DNA of 64,000 nt from Paenibacillus whitsoniae (GTDB taxonomy: Bacteria > Bacillota > Bacilli > Paenibacillales > NBRC-103111). Below, piece by piece: positions 33,624 through 42,934 of the stretch. A program made the position numbers and the translations under genes. Location of the stretch: contig NZ_RXHU01000042.1 of NCBI RefSeq assembly GCF_003955665.1, forward strand, positions 1-64,000. Reading direction: 5' to 3'. The notes beneath the pieces are model-generated. The model did not search any database and was not told the origin of the DNA. It saw only the letters and a program-made list of their open reading frames with translations. Numbering within the stretch: position 1 is the stretch's first letter; each line of letters opens with the position of its first letter.

Positions 33624-33687
33624 TCCCCCCTCAACAAATTTCAAATAAATCCGTCTTCCGACAAGTTCTGACAATAAGCCACATATC

Positions 33688-33716
33688 ATTGTACTCTCGC
33701 CGCAAACGAGCGTCAA
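33688..33716 (-). promoter_or_regulatory. sdhCAB promoter
   Basis: On the leftward strand TTGACG (33716-33711), exactly 17 bases, TACAAT (33693-33688). The spacer itself contains the inverted pair CTCG/CGAG. Confidence 0.8.
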
Positions 33717-33719
33717 CCC

Positions 33720-33774
33720 ATAATCATCCACAGCTATTGCGATTCAGTAGATGATTATTCCCATTTGTACAAAT
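33720..33774. promoter_or_regulatory. Inverted repeat and palindrome between sdhC and the LysR gene
   Basis: ATAATCATC (33720-33728) and GATGATTAT (33750-33758) form a perfect 9-bp inverted repeat starting right behind the sdh -35 box. A separate perfect palindrome ATTTGTACAAAT lies at 33763-33774. Both are in the divergent region and are candidate sites for the LysR protein or another regulator. Confidence 0.45.
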
Positions 33775-33886
33775 AAATATAGCTAAATTGTGACATGTAC
33801 ATCGTACCTCTTTCACGCTTATAATGGAAGTGCCGTTTTTTTATATCCACTTATAACATGAACGCATAATTAATGAGGTGACCCTC

Positions 33887-34783
33887 TTGGAATTATTAGA
33901 TGTTTTCGCGGTAGTTGTCGAACAAGTCAGCTTGAACAAAGCCTCGCAAATCCTCAATCTTTCACAGCCTGCGCTCTCCCGTAAAATCATGAAGCTGGAG
34001 GAAGAACTCGGCGCCCAGCTCTTTGTCCGCAAAGGCAAGCGGCTCGAGCTGACGAAGGCCGGCGAGCTGTGCTACGATCATGCGCTGGAGATGCGGCATC
34101 TGGAGCGCAAATTCAAGCAGGCGATTCAGCTCTACAAATCCGCCGGCAGCCATGCCTCCATTACGATCGGCGCCTCTCTGACGACGCTGCAATCTACAAC
34201 GCCGGACCTCATCAACGATTATTTGCAGAACTATCCGTTAACGGAGATTAAGCTGCTCACCGGCAAAACCCACGAAGTTGTCACGATGGTCAAAGACAAC
34301 AAAGTCGACATCGGCATTGTCGCCTCCCTCATCAACGCGACAAGCTTGCACTGCGAGCCCCTTTTTGACGACCACCTGTGTCTCGTTCTGCCTGCCGGTC
34401 ATCCGCTCGTTCAGAAATCCGGCATTACGATGAGCGACCTTAATGAACTGCCGATGATTCTTTTCTCAAAAGGAACCTGGTACCGCATCCTGATGGACGA
34501 AATGTTCAATCGGTTCACCATTTTCCCGAACGTGCAAATGGAAATCGATTCCTTCGAAGCGATCATGAGGCTCGTCTCCACTTGCAAAACGGCGACGCTC
34601 CTGCCCAAATCGTACCTCCGCGAGGATCTGATCCGAAATAACGATCTGGTTCTTCGGCAGCTGACCGAATTGGAGCAGACGAAGCGCACCACCTCCATCA
34701 TTTACTCCGACCAAGCCGCCGACCATCAGGAATCGATGCGTTTCGTACAGCAAGCGCTGAATTACTTCATCAAGTCGCATTAA
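33887..34783 (+). CDS. LysR-family transcriptional regulator
   Basis: A 298-residue regulator divergent from sdhCAB. The winged helix-turn-helix is SLNKASQILNLSQPALSRKI near residues 15-35. The effector domain starts at about 90 (ITIGASLTTLQSTTPDLIND) and contains the usual VDIGIVASLIN stretch. I choose the TTG at 33887 because GAGGTG lies 6 bases before it; the GTG at 33878 lies inside that ribosome site. Divergent placement suggests control of the sdh operon, possibly in response to a citric-acid-cycle or redox signal. This is inference. Confidence 0.85.
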   Translation: MELLDVFAVVVEQVSLNKASQILNLSQPALSRKIMKLEEELGAQLFVRKGKRLELTKAGELCYDHALEMRHLERKFKQAIQLYKSAGSHASITIGASLTTLQSTTPDLINDYLQNYPLTEIKLLTGKTHEVVTMVKDNKVDIGIVASLINATSLHCEPLFDDHLCLVLPAGHPLVQKSGITMSDLNELPMILFSKGTWYRILMDEMFNRFTIFPNVQMEIDSFEAIMRLVSTCKTATLLPKSYLREDLIRNNDLVLRQLTELEQTKRTTSIIYSDQAADHQESMRFVQQALNYFIKSH

Positions 34784-34792
34784 ACGCCAAAA

Positions 34793-34821
34793 GAGCAAGC
34801 CGGCCCGCAAGCCGCTTGCTC
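34793..34821. terminator. Bidirectional terminator
   Basis: GAGCAAGC-GGC and GCC-GCTTGCTC pair around CCGCAA between two convergent genes, with A/T tails on each side. Confidence 0.75.
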
Positions 34822-34825
34822 CAAT

Positions 34826-35587
34826 TTACATAGGAATGAATTTATAACCGACGCCCCAAACCGTCCGTATCCATTTCGGCTCTTTCGGATTATCTTCGAT
34901 TTTCTTGCGCAGATTAGCGATATGTACATCGATGGCCCGCTCCGTGACAAAAGAGTCGATGCCCCGAACCGTCTGTAACAGATCCTCCCGGCTATAGACG
35001 CGGCCCGGATGGTTCACAAAGCACTTCATAATCTCGAACTCCGAGTACGTCGTATCCACGTGCTTCCCGTGTACCCGCATCGACCGGGTATTCACATCGA
35101 GGCGAATTTTCTCCTCTGCCGGGACTTCCACGGACGCGGCAGGCTTCATAGCAGATACAGGCGCCGCCGCGATTGCGGACACAGACAGCGTCGGTGCGTT
35201 GAAGTCCGCATCCGTACCGATGGACAGCTTGGACCTGCGAATCAGCGCGTTCGCACGTGCGATCAGCTCATGCATGCTGAACGGCTTACTCATGAAATCG
35301 TCCGCCCCGGCCACCAGCGCATCGACGCGTTCGGCGACTTTATTTTTCATAGAGACAATCATAATCGGCACTTGCGAGACGCGCCGAATTTCTCTGCATA
35401 CGGAGAGGCCGTCCATGTCCGGAAGTACCCAATCCAGCAAAATCAAATCGGGGTTGAACCGGGAAAGAGCCTCGATGCCGTCCGCGCCATTTGTTTTCCG
35501 GGTGACGATAAAGCCCTCTTCCTTTAAAAACATTTTCACCATATCGCCGATCAGCGCATCGTCCTCAATCATAAGTACCTTAAACAT
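34826..35587 (-). CDS. OmpR/PhoB-family response regulator, apparently orphan
   Basis: A 253-residue regulator. The receiver has acidic pocket MIEDDALIG near 6-14, phospho-acceptor in DLILLDWVLPDMDG near 52, and MSKPFSMHELIARANALI with the conserved Lys near 103. An unusually long Ala/Pro/Val-rich linker (about 125-160) precedes the winged-helix domain (residues 160-250) with VYSREDLLQTV and DVHIANLRKKI. Length exceeds the usual 225-240 because of the linker. No histidine kinase gene is adjacent. It reads away from ktrB, 44 bases apart in the same direction, so the two may be cotranscribed. Confidence 0.88.
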   Translation of the reverse strand: MFKVLMIEDDALIGDMVKMFLKEEGFIVTRKTNGADGIEALSRFNPDLILLDWVLPDMDGLSVCREIRRVSQVPIMIVSMKNKVAERVDALVAGADDFMSKPFSMHELIARANALIRRSKLSIGTDADFNAPTLSVSAIAAAPVSAMKPAASVEVPAEEKIRLDVNTRSMRVHGKHVDTTYSEFEIMKCFVNHPGRVYSREDLLQTVRGIDSFVTERAIDVHIANLRKKIEDNPKEPKWIRTVWGVGYKFIPM

Positions 35588-35631
35588 TCGGCTCCACCTT
35601 TATTTTGTCAGTCTGGATGCAAAAGCTGCCT

Positions 35632-36984
35632 CTATCCGATCGTAATTTTCCCTTCCGGGTATCGAAACAGCTCTTTATCCCTCTTCGGCTGCAAAGCATA
35701 GGCCAGCGTGATCATGCCCAAACGCCCTGCAAACATCGTAAGGCAGATCATGACCTTGCCGACAATCGAAAGATCCGGCGTAATTCCTGTCGATAGACCG
35801 ACTGTTCCAAATGCAGACGTCACCTCAAATAAAATTTTCAAAAACTGGGCATCTTCCGTTGCCGTCAAAATCATCGTTACGGCGATAACTAGGAATAAAG
35901 CCAGCATAGATAACGTAATAGCTTTCAGAATCCGATCCTGGGCCAGACGATAACGAAAAATAACAATGTCCTCTTTGCCTCTGATCATTGTAACAACTGC
36001 GCTTAGCAAGATCGCAAACGTTGTCGTTTTAATCCCGCCTGCCGTCGATCCCGGTGATGCCCCGATAAACATCAGGACAATCATGACGAACTGCGTTGCT
36101 TGCCGCAGCGAGCCAATATCAACGGTATTCGGTCCTGCTGTTCTCGTTGCTGCCGATTGGAAAAAGGCAGAAAGCACCTTACCTCCAAAATTCATTGACC
36201 CCAATGTGTGCGTATTGGTAAATTCAAAAATGAAAATAACCAAGGTACCCACTACAAGCAGCACAGCACTCATCGACAGTACAACCTTCGTATGCAGTGA
36301 CAGTTTCCGTTTGTCGCGGTAGTCGATAAGATCGGAAATCACAATGAAGCCGATGCCTCCGAGCGTAATGAGCGCAACAGCAACAACATTGACTACGACA
36401 TCGTTAACATATCCGGTGAATGAGACAAATGGTGCATCTACGGTTCCAAATAGATCAAAACCCGCATTGTTGAACATGGAAACTGCATGCCAGATGCCAA
36501 AGTACAGCGCCTTGGGGAAGCCTAAATCAAAGCTCCAGCGCACCGTGAAAAATAGCGCTCCGATCGCCTCAATCGTTAAGGAGTAGAGGATAACTTTACG
36601 GATCAAACGGACGATCCCTTCCATACTGCCTTGATTGAACGCTTCCTGAAGCAGCAGCCGCTCTCTTAGCGTAATCTTCTTCCGAATGGCAAAAGCAAAT
36701 ATTGTCGCCATCGTCATAAACCCCAGACCGCCGATCTGTATCAGAACGGCAATAACGACCTGGCCAAACACCGTAAACGCGCTGCCTGTATCCACCACGA
36801 CCAGACCGGTTACGCAAGTTGCGGAAACGGATGTAAAAAAAGCATCCAAAAAGCCTATCGACTCTCCTGCAGCCGAAGCCAGTGGCAATGACAAAAGGCA
36901 GGAGCCAATAAGAATAATCAATCCGAAGCCAATGACTAGAATTTGCGGAGGTGTCAACTGCCAAATGCTAAATTTATTCTTCAT
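35632..36984 (-). CDS. ktrB: KtrB-type potassium uptake membrane subunit
   Basis: A 450-residue member of the Trk/Ktr/HKT family. The start is the ATG at 36984 after GGGGTGAGAGA. It has four membrane-pore-membrane repeats: pore loops SVSATCVTGLVVVD near residue 60, VSMFNNAGFDLFG near 175, SAATRTAGPNTVDIG near 290 and VTSAFGTVGLSTGIT near 400, each with the filter Gly. It moves potassium (often with sodium) and normally needs the cytoplasmic gate KtrA or KtrC, which is not encoded here. Confidence 0.9.
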   Translation of the reverse strand: MKNKFSIWQLTPPQILVIGFGLIILIGSCLLSLPLASAAGESIGFLDAFFTSVSATCVTGLVVVDTGSAFTVFGQVVIAVLIQIGGLGFMTMATIFAFAIRKKITLRERLLLQEAFNQGSMEGIVRLIRKVILYSLTIEAIGALFFTVRWSFDLGFPKALYFGIWHAVSMFNNAGFDLFGTVDAPFVSFTGYVNDVVVNVVAVALITLGGIGFIVISDLIDYRDKRKLSLHTKVVLSMSAVLLVVGTLVIFIFEFTNTHTLGSMNFGGKVLSAFFQSAATRTAGPNTVDIGSLRQATQFVMIVLMFIGASPGSTAGGIKTTTFAILLSAVVTMIRGKEDIVIFRYRLAQDRILKAITLSMLALFLVIAVTMILTATEDAQFLKILFEVTSAFGTVGLSTGITPDLSIVGKVMICLTMFAGRLGMITLAYALQPKRDKELFRYPEGKITIG

Positions 36985-37137
36985 TCTCTCACCCCGGCAT
37001 ATACATAATTGCGGATTCTTGATCCGCAACCAATGGAACCAGTTTCGGAGCAAAAACTCGGCAAGCCATACAAATACAGGTATTATATAATTGTTTAGAA
37101 CTCTTTACCAGTCCAAACTTAAAGAAAGGAAGTCGCC

Positions 37138-38769
37138 ATGCCTTCTATTCGTCTCAATCGTTTTCTTCTTACGCTATCCGTAATAGGCCTTCTCTTGTAC
37201 AGCGCAATCTCTTTTCTATACAGCCGGGGAACCGAGCCTGAACTGCCGACGGACAACCCCGCGATTACCAAGAAGCAGGCCGCAGACAGCGCACTCGCCT
37301 TTCTGAAAGAACGTTACCGCGTCCATCAAGCCGATACCTACGTCGTCTATCAGTCGAAGAAAGAGCGCAGCGGCTACTTGCAAAAAGAAAATCTCATCAG
37401 CGCTTACCTGAGCGCTTACAACGAACGCTACCCGATCGATTATTACGAGGTCAGCGCTAAAGAAGGCTCAACCGGTCGGCGTTTTACAGTCGACATCAAT
37501 TACATGAACAGCGCCGTCATCGGTTGGCGCGAGCAGTCGGGTTCAACCGGCGAAGCCCCCATGAACGCAGGCAAAGCGGACACGCTTGCTAAAGTGGAGA
37601 TGCGGCAGCAGGGGCTGGACCCCGCAGACTTTGCGCCGGTGGAGCGCGCAAGCACGGAGGATCGGGCAGCGGGGCAGACGACGCGCTATTATGAGAAACA
37701 GTCGCAGCCGCTCGGAGAGGCCAAGCTGCAGCTGCAGTTTGATTTTGACGGGACGCAGCTAACGGGTTACACAGCCGGCTTCTCCCTGCCCGCTTCCTAC
37801 ACCGCTTGGTTAGAGAAGCAAGACGCCTCCGCGAGCAGGATGACGTGGGTTTCGTTAGGCTTCTCGCTCATCATGACACTCGCGGCGATCTTTTACGTCA
37901 TTCGTTACCGCAAGGCGATGCGCTTCTCGCGAGGGCTGCTGCTGACAGCGATCTACTTGCTTATCTACATCGGCAACAACTTCAACATGTATCCAGCGTT
38001 CCGATCCGTCAGCGGCGACATGGAACCCAATCTTGCCGCATGGGCGTCCATCATCATCATGAACATCGTCACCGTGCTGATGGCAATCTCCCTCTACCTC
38101 GCTCTGGTTGCCGGGGAAGGTCTGTGGCGGCTAAAAGGTCAGCCGAAATGGCCGTTCTGGAAAGAAAGAACATTCGGGCATGAAGTCTTCTACGCCATGG
38201 GACGCGGCTACTTGCTCGCGCTGTTCATCCTCGGCATCCAGCAAGTGCTCTTCTATGCCGGAGCGATGCGCTTCGACGTGTGGTCGGTCAACGATCCGAC
38301 GGATTCCGTACTCAACATGGTGAAGCCGCAGCTGTTCCCGACGATGGCCTGGGTGGCGGCAATTTCCGAAGAAGCGACTTATCGCCTTCTAGGCGTCATC
38401 TTTTTTAAAAAGCTGTTCCGCTCGAACTTCATCGCCGTGCTGCTGCCGAGCGTCATTTGGGCGGCGAGCCATACGCAATATCCGATCTACCCGGTATATA
38501 CACGACTCATCGAGGTTACCATCATCGGAATTATTCTAGGCTACGTCTTTCTAAACTATGGCTTCATCACCGCGCTGTTCGCGCACGCCTGCATGGACAG
38601 CATCCTTATGGGGTTGTCGCTCTTCTCGCTCGGCGGGACGTTCGATTGGATGATCGGACTCATATACATCGTACTGCCCGGACTGGTCGGCTGGGGCCTC
38701 GCCTGGCTGCATGGAAAAAGACGTCCCCCCTTCACTCGTGGGGAGCCGCCTCGCCTTGAAGGGCTTTAA
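37138..38769 (+). CDS. CPBP-family intramembrane metalloprotease
   Basis: A 543-residue membrane protein. A first membrane segment (about 8-28) anchors a large extracellular domain (about 35-225) with PepSY-like features ([15 protein letters not shown]). At least seven more segments follow. The CAAX-protease signature is complete: EEATYR near residue 417, the SHTQ motif near 442 and LFAHACMD near 480, giving the Glu-Glu, Arg, His and His set. Such enzymes mature or degrade membrane proteins and peptides. Its last 38 bases overlap the convergent uvrC end. Confidence 0.85.
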   Translation: MPSIRLNRFLLTLSVIGLLLYSAISFLYSRGTEPELPTDNPAITKKQAADSALAFLKERYRVHQADTYVVYQSKKERSGYLQKENLISAYLSAYNERYPIDYYEVSAKEGSTGRRFTVDINYMNSAVIGWREQSGSTGEAPMNAGKADTLAKVEMRQQGLDPADFAPVERASTEDRAAGQTTRYYEKQSQPLGEAKLQLQFDFDGTQLTGYTAGFSLPASYTAWLEKQDASASRMTWVSLGFSLIMTLAAIFYVIRYRKAMRFSRGLLLTAIYLLIYIGNNFNMYPAFRSVSGDMEPNLAAWASIIIMNIVTVLMAISLYLALVAGEGLWRLKGQPKWPFWKERTFGHEVFYAMGRGYLLALFILGIQQVLFYAGAMRFDVWSVNDPTDSVLNMVKPQLFPTMAWVAAISEEATYRLLGVIFFKKLFRSNFIAVLLPSVIWAASHTQYPIYPVYTRLIEVTIIGIILGYVFLNYGFITALFAHACMDSILMGLSLFSLGGTFDWMIGLIYIVLPGLVGWGLAWLHGKRRPPFTRGEPPRLEGL

Positions 38770-40657
38770 GAATTTCGCCCGCTAATTTTTCACCGATACC
38801 GAGAGGCTTGAAGTCCGCGACTTCGGCCTCTTTCATTTTGCGCACCGAGCCAAAATGCTTCAACAGCGCCTTGCGCCGCTTCTCGCCGATGCCCGGAATC
38901 GCGTCGAGCTGCGACACGACCATCGACTTCGCGCGCGTCTCGCGATGGAACGTGATCGCGAAGCGATGCACCTCATCCTGAATGCGCTGCAGCAAATAAA
39001 ACTCCTGGCTGTCCCGCTTCAGGGGCACAATCTCCGCCGGATCGCCCATCATGAGCTGGGCGGTTTTATGCTTGTCGTCCTTAACGAGGCCGCAGACGGG
39101 GATATACAGGCCAAGCTCATTCTCCAGCACGTCAACCGCAGCGGAGATTTGACCCTTGCCGCCGTCGACGACGATCAGGTCCGGCATGGTGAGATTTTCC
39201 TTCAGCACCCGTTCGTATCTGCGGCGGATGACTTCACGCATCGTTTCGTAGTCATCGGGCCCGACGACGGTTTTCACCTTGAACTTCCGGTACTCCTTCT
39301 TGTCCGGACGGCCGTCCACAAACACGACCATCGCAGATACCGGGTTCGTCCCTTGAATATTGGAGTTATCGAACGCTTCAATCCGATGCACTTTGCCAAG
39401 GCCGAGCCACTCGCCCAAGTTCTCGACCGCCTTCGACGTCCGGCTCTGATCCCGCTCGAGCAGGAGGAATTTCTCTTCCAGCGCGTTGCGTGCATTGTCC
39501 TTCGCCATGTCGACCATTTGCTTCTTGAGCCCGCGTTGCGGAATATGGACTTTGACCTTCAGCCAGTCCTCCAGCGCTTCGCGGATCTCCCGTTCTTCGG
39601 TCGCCTCGCCGCGCGGCACGACGGTTTCAGCGTCGACCGGCTGCGCAGGCTCAGATGCAGGCGCATCCGCCGCCGCGGGCATCTGCGGCAGGAAAATCTC
39701 CTTCGGCAGCGCCGGATTATCGCTGTACACTTGGGTCACATAGGTGATGAAGTCATTGTACTCATCACCGTAATACGGAAAGAGCGACACGTGCCGCTCG
39801 ATGAGCTTGCCTTTGCGCATATACTGGATATGTACAGCCATCCAGCCCTTGTCGACCGCGTAGCCGAACACATCGCGGTCCAGCGCGTCCGACGTCGTGA
39901 TCTTCTGCTTCTCCATCAGCGCGTCGATGCTCAGGATATGATCGCGCAGCTCCTTCGCGCGCTCAAAATTCAATTCCTCGGAAGCTGCCAGCATCTTGAC
40001 AGTCAGATCCTCTTTAATGGCTTCGTGCCCCCCGTTCAGGAAACGGGTGATCTCCTGCACCATCCGCTCGTTCGTCTCGGCGGATACATCCAGCGCGCAA
40101 GGCGCCAGACACTGCCCCATATGATAGTAGAGGCATACTTTATCGGGCATGGTCTTGCACTTGCGCAGCGGATAAAGCCGATCCAGCAGCTTCTTCGTCT
40201 GCTGGGCCGCAAACGCATTCGGATAAGGACCGAAGTACTTGCCCTTATCCTTGTAGACCCGCCGCGTGACTTCGAGACGCGGCTGCGCTTCGTGCGTTAT
40301 TTTGATATACGGAAACGTTTTATCGTCTTTCAAAAGCACGTTGTAGCGCGGGTGATGCTGCTTGATCAAGTTGCACTCCAGAATGAGCGCTTCCACGTTC
40401 GAAGAAGTGATAATATATTCAAAGTCGCGGATTTCGCTGACTAATTTCTGCGTCTTGGCGCTGTGGCTTCCTGTAAAATAGGAACGCACGCGGTTTTTCA
40501 ATACCTTTGCCTTTCCCACGTATATAATCGTACCCTGATGGTTCTTCATCAAATAACAGCCAGGCTTATCAGGCAGCAGCGAAAGCTTATGCTTGATCAG
40601 TTCCAGGCTTCGTTCGCGGCTCCCCGCATCTTCAACAAACTCGACGCTGTCCGACAT
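38732..40657 (-). CDS. uvrC: Excinuclease ABC subunit C
   Basis: A 641-residue nuclease of nucleotide excision repair, making the two cuts beside UvrB-marked damage. The GIY-YIG domain starts [20 protein letters not shown] at residues 25-45. A UVR motif lies near 210-240 ([18 protein letters not shown]), the RNase-H-like domain near 395-545 ([31 protein letters not shown]), and two helix-hairpin-helix motifs close it ([20 protein letters not shown]). An Ala/Pro-rich insert near residues 330-365 makes it longer than the usual 600. The ATG at 40657 has AGGAGG 12 bases upstream. The 3' end overlaps the CPBP gene by 38 bases. Confidence 0.93.
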   Translation of the reverse strand: MSDSVEFVEDAGSRERSLELIKHKLSLLPDKPGCYLMKNHQGTIIYVGKAKVLKNRVRSYFTGSHSAKTQKLVSEIRDFEYIITSSNVEALILECNLIKQHHPRYNVLLKDDKTFPYIKITHEAQPRLEVTRRVYKDKGKYFGPYPNAFAAQQTKKLLDRLYPLRKCKTMPDKVCLYYHMGQCLAPCALDVSAETNERMVQEITRFLNGGHEAIKEDLTVKMLAASEELNFERAKELRDHILSIDALMEKQKITTSDALDRDVFGYAVDKGWMAVHIQYMRKGKLIERHVSLFPYYGDEYNDFITYVTQVYSDNPALPKEIFLPQMPAAADAPASEPAQPVDAETVVPRGEATEEREIREALEDWLKVKVHIPQRGLKKQMVDMAKDNARNALEEKFLLLERDQSRTSKAVENLGEWLGLGKVHRIEAFDNSNIQGTNPVSAMVVFVDGRPDKKEYRKFKVKTVVGPDDYETMREVIRRRYERVLKENLTMPDLIVVDGGKGQISAAVDVLENELGLYIPVCGLVKDDKHKTAQLMMGDPAEIVPLKRDSQEFYLLQRIQDEVHRFAITFHRETRAKSMVVSQLDAIPGIGEKRRKALLKHFGSVRKMKEAEVADFKPLGIGEKLAGEILKALQGEAAPHE

Positions 40658-40689
40658 TCGAGGCGGCGCCTCCTTTCCCCATAGAAAAA

Positions 40690-40720
40690 AGCTCTTTTTC
40701 AGCATAGCAGAAAAAGAGCT
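40690..40720. terminator. Terminator between trxA and uvrC
   Basis: AGCTCTTTTTC and GAAAAAGAGCT pair around a 9-base loop; A and T runs flank both sides. It ends the leftward trxA transcript before uvrC. Confidence 0.85.
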
Positions 40721-40755
40721 TTTTTTCACGAACAATTGTTTCTAATCCGCGGCAA

Positions 40756-41070
40756 TTATTGATGGCGGGTAACAACGTTTTTCAGTGCGTCTTTGGATTG
40801 GAAGCCCACGACTTTGTCCACCGGTTGACCGTCTTTGAATACGATCAGCGTTGGAATGCTCATGACGCCGAAGCGAGCAGCGGATTCCGGATTGTCATCC
40901 ACGTTCACTTTTGCGATTTTCAAAGCGTCAACTTCTTTATCAAGCTCTTCAAGAACAGGAGCGATCATTTTGCAAGGTCCGCACCAAGGTGCCCAGAAGT
41001 CTACAAGTACTGTACCTTCGCTTTCAACTTCCGCTTTAAAGCTGCTGTCAGAAACATTCACGATTGCCAT
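40756..41070 (-). CDS. trxA: Thioredoxin
   Basis: A 104-residue thioredoxin with the redox motif WAPWCGPCKMIAPVLEEL at residues 26-43, the cis-proline stretch SIPTLIVFKDGQ near 72-83, and the buried Asp (VDFWAPW). It reduces protein disulfides with electrons from thioredoxin reductase. Full normal length. It is monocistronic between a MerR gene and uvrC. Confidence 0.95.
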   Translation of the reverse strand: MAIVNVSDSSFKAEVESEGTVLVDFWAPWCGPCKMIAPVLEELDKEVDALKIAKVNVDDNPESAARFGVMSIPTLIVFKDGQPVDKVVGFQSKDALKNVVTRHQ

Positions 41071-41148
41071 GATAGTTCCTCCTCCTAAATGTAAATGTAA
41101 TTTATAGTTGAAAGTATACCACAGACAAGGGAGTTTTCAACCGAACCA

Positions 41149-41568
41149 TTAGTTAGCAGCAGGCTCAGCTATTGGCGGTGTGACGATACCGGGAGGCAAT
41201 CTGACCGGAAGGCCTTGACTTCGCTGCTCTTCAATATAAGCAATCCGGTCCTTCAAATTGGCTTGCAGCATTTGCAGCATGTCAATTTGCTTCTCGATCT
41301 CTTGCAGCTTCTCCGTGTAGAGTGGCAGCAAGTCATCGCACTGCGACTCCTGATTTTTCATCACACAGTTTAAAAATCCCTCGATTTGCTCTGTTGTAAA
41401 CCCCAGACTCAAGTAAAATTGGATTGTCTTAACGCGTTCGACAACCATTTGATTGTAGACCCGGTAGCCGTTCTCTTCACGCTGCGTTGCAATGAGTCCC
41501 TTGGATTCATAGTAGCGGAGAGAGCGGATGCTGGCACCGGTAAGTTTGGACAACTCACTTATGCGCAT
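41149..41568 (-). CDS. MerR-family transcriptional regulator
   Basis: A 139-residue regulator. The winged helix-turn-helix is RISELSKLTGASIRSLRYYE (residues 2-21), followed by GLIATQREENGYRVY, and a dimerisation coiled coil spans about 75-115. The start is the ATG at 41568 with AAGGTGA 5 bases upstream. The C-terminal tail is Pro-rich and holds no effector-binding fold; only one Cys pair region (NCVMKNQESQCDDL) could sense metal or oxidants. The ligand is unknown. Confidence 0.85.
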   Translation of the reverse strand: MRISELSKLTGASIRSLRYYESKGLIATQREENGYRVYNQMVVERVKTIQFYLSLGFTTEQIEGFLNCVMKNQESQCDDLLPLYTEKLQEIEKQIDMLQMLQANLKDRIAYIEEQRSQGLPVRLPPGIVTPPIAEPAAN

Positions 41569-41761
41569 GGGCTTCACCTTCTCTTTGGAGATTTTCCGGA
41601 ATACCGTACAGCTTAGTTTCCGAAAGCTCCATTTGTCCTTTTCCTTGATCAAGTAAGGATACCTCTATTGTAAACCATGACACTAATGTCAGAGTCAAGA
41701 AGTATTTTGCCTTTTTTCAGCTTCTCCTGTAGTGTTTGCATAATTGTCACTTTTGATTTGC

Positions 41762-41791
41762 TTTACAACTTTCGGCGAAGTTGGGTATACT
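41762..41791 (+). promoter_or_regulatory. Promoter of the YqzM-type gene
   Basis: TTTACA (41762-41767), an 18-base spacer and TATACT (41786-41791), 40 bases upstream of the small membrane-peptide gene. Confidence 0.6.
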
Positions 41792-41831
41792 AGGCTTACA
41801 TTACGAATGTCCAACGTAGGGGGTATTTCAC

Positions 41832-41978
41832 ATGAGCGATCCTAAACACCCTGAGCTTCACGTGTATGAAGAGCCGCGCAACGATCTCATGGATGTCGGC
41901 ATGGGCTTTGGCGTATTCTTTGGAATTTTGTTCGTCATCGCGATCATTGCGACCATCATTGAAGTAGCGAATAAGTAA
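41832..41978 (+). CDS. YqzM-family small membrane protein
   Basis: A 48-residue peptide starting MSDPKHPELHVYEEPRNDLM. The second half is one membrane helix (VGMGFGVFFGILFVIAIIAT). The RND..D.G.GF..FFG order matches the YqzM family of Bacillales, whose role is unknown. AGGGGG lies 8 bases before the ATG, and a perfect terminator follows 16 bases after the stop, so it is a self-contained unit. Confidence 0.8.
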   Translation: MSDPKHPELHVYEEPRNDLMDVGMGFGVFFGILFVIAIIATIIEVANK

Positions 41979-41994
41979 GACGTATGGAAAAAAG

Positions 41995-42031
41995 CCGTAC
42001 AAACGCCTCTGCGTTTGTACGGTTTTTTTCG
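41995..42031 (+). terminator. Terminator of the YqzM-type gene
   Basis: CCGTACAAACGC and GCGTTTGTACGG form a perfect 12-bp stem with loop CTCT, followed by seven T. Confidence 0.95.
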
Positions 42032-42049
42032 TTTATGGGCTTTGGTGCC

Positions 42050-42620
42050 CCAGCTGCTAGACCCGCCGCTTTGACATGAACTGGAACGTCTCCGTTCTAG
42101 CGCGAACGGGCGTGACAGCGGCTATTTGATGAAAATCGTTCGTTCCAAATTGTAACGGCCGCCACGGAGCTTATTTGCATGAAATCGGTTCGATTTCACC
42201 GGATTTTCCCGAAATAGGCGCTGCTGCGCATGTTAAAATCCAAATTGATAGATTTTCAGGGGCAATAGGCGCTGTGTCACCCGTTACAGTACGAGTTGGG
42301 TGGCGGGTGGCCACGCCTGTTCACCTCGTAGATCAGCACGTTTCTGTTTAGCGGAACTACACGCCGCTATTTCGAAGAATTTCACCTGATTCGAGCTGTA
42401 GCGGAACGAGAGGCCTCTATTCGAGACAAAAACCATCATATTTGCTTAAAATGGCGCAAATAAGGTCTCCTCGTTCCCCAAATCGCATAAATCCGCCGTT
42501 TTTTTTAAAAATAGCGTCATCTCACTCCTCTTCTCACTCGCTTCAAGCAGAATACGAGGCTCTCCGGCCTCTATTCCTTTCTCTTATAGCGAATCCTGGG
42601 AGCTCACACGCTTCTCGCCT
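42050..42620. repeat. Gene-free stretch of degenerate dispersed repeats
   Basis: About 570 bp without a supportable gene. It is a chain of related modules with recurring words: GCGGCTATTTG, AATAGGCGCTG (twice), GCCGCTATTTCG, CTCTATTCGAGACAAAA, TAACGG and GAACGAGAGG. The 14-mer ACAGCGGCTATTTG recurs at 52350-52363 in another gene-free stretch, so this is a dispersed intergenic family rather than unique DNA. I see no transposase remnant or terminal inverted repeat. Confidence 0.55.
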
Positions 42621-42622
42621 AC

Positions 42623-42698
42623 CGCATAGCGTCGGTCAAACCCGCACCCTCCAGTCCTGCCGCATGGCGTCGGTCTAACCCGCCACCTACAGCCCTGC
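42623..42698. repeat. Imperfect tandem repeat, two 38-bp units
   Basis: Units 42623-42660 and 42661-42698 both begin CGCAT-GCGTCGGT and end C-GTCCTGC or GCCCTGC; 32 of 38 positions agree. No open frame runs through them convincingly. Confidence 0.75.
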
Positions 42699-42775
42699 CC
42701 CGGGCAACAAACCTGCAAATCTGCAGGAATTTTCATCCGGGATCGCCCCTTACCAAAAAATGCCCCTTTTTGCGA

Positions 42776-42801
42776 AAAAACCTGCCATTTCGCAGGTTTT
42801 T
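42776..42801. terminator. Hairpin downstream of dnaI
   Basis: AAAAACCTGC and GCAGGTTTTT pair around CATTTC. It lies 134 bases past the dnaI stop and is symmetrical enough to work in both directions; it probably ends the dnaB-dnaI transcript. Confidence 0.65.
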
Positions 42802-42934
42802 CCCTTCAATATAGCTCGCAGCGCTCTCTATCCAGAGCTGCGCCCCTCCTGCTCGAGGGCCGTGTCTCGCCGTCTTTTCAATCCACGCGCTAATCCAAGG
42901 GCAAGCTGCTTCGTAGGCGCTATGCGCCGCCCCC

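Noticed and set aside
38855-40444. A 529-residue plus-strand frame opposite uvrC
   Set aside because: Antisense shadow of uvrC; composition is typical of a reversed frame and no start signal is seen.
42060-42700. A CRISPR array in the repeat-rich gene-free stretch
   Set aside because: Repeats are degenerate, of varied spacing and orientation, and have no constant repeat/spacer length; no cas genes are present.
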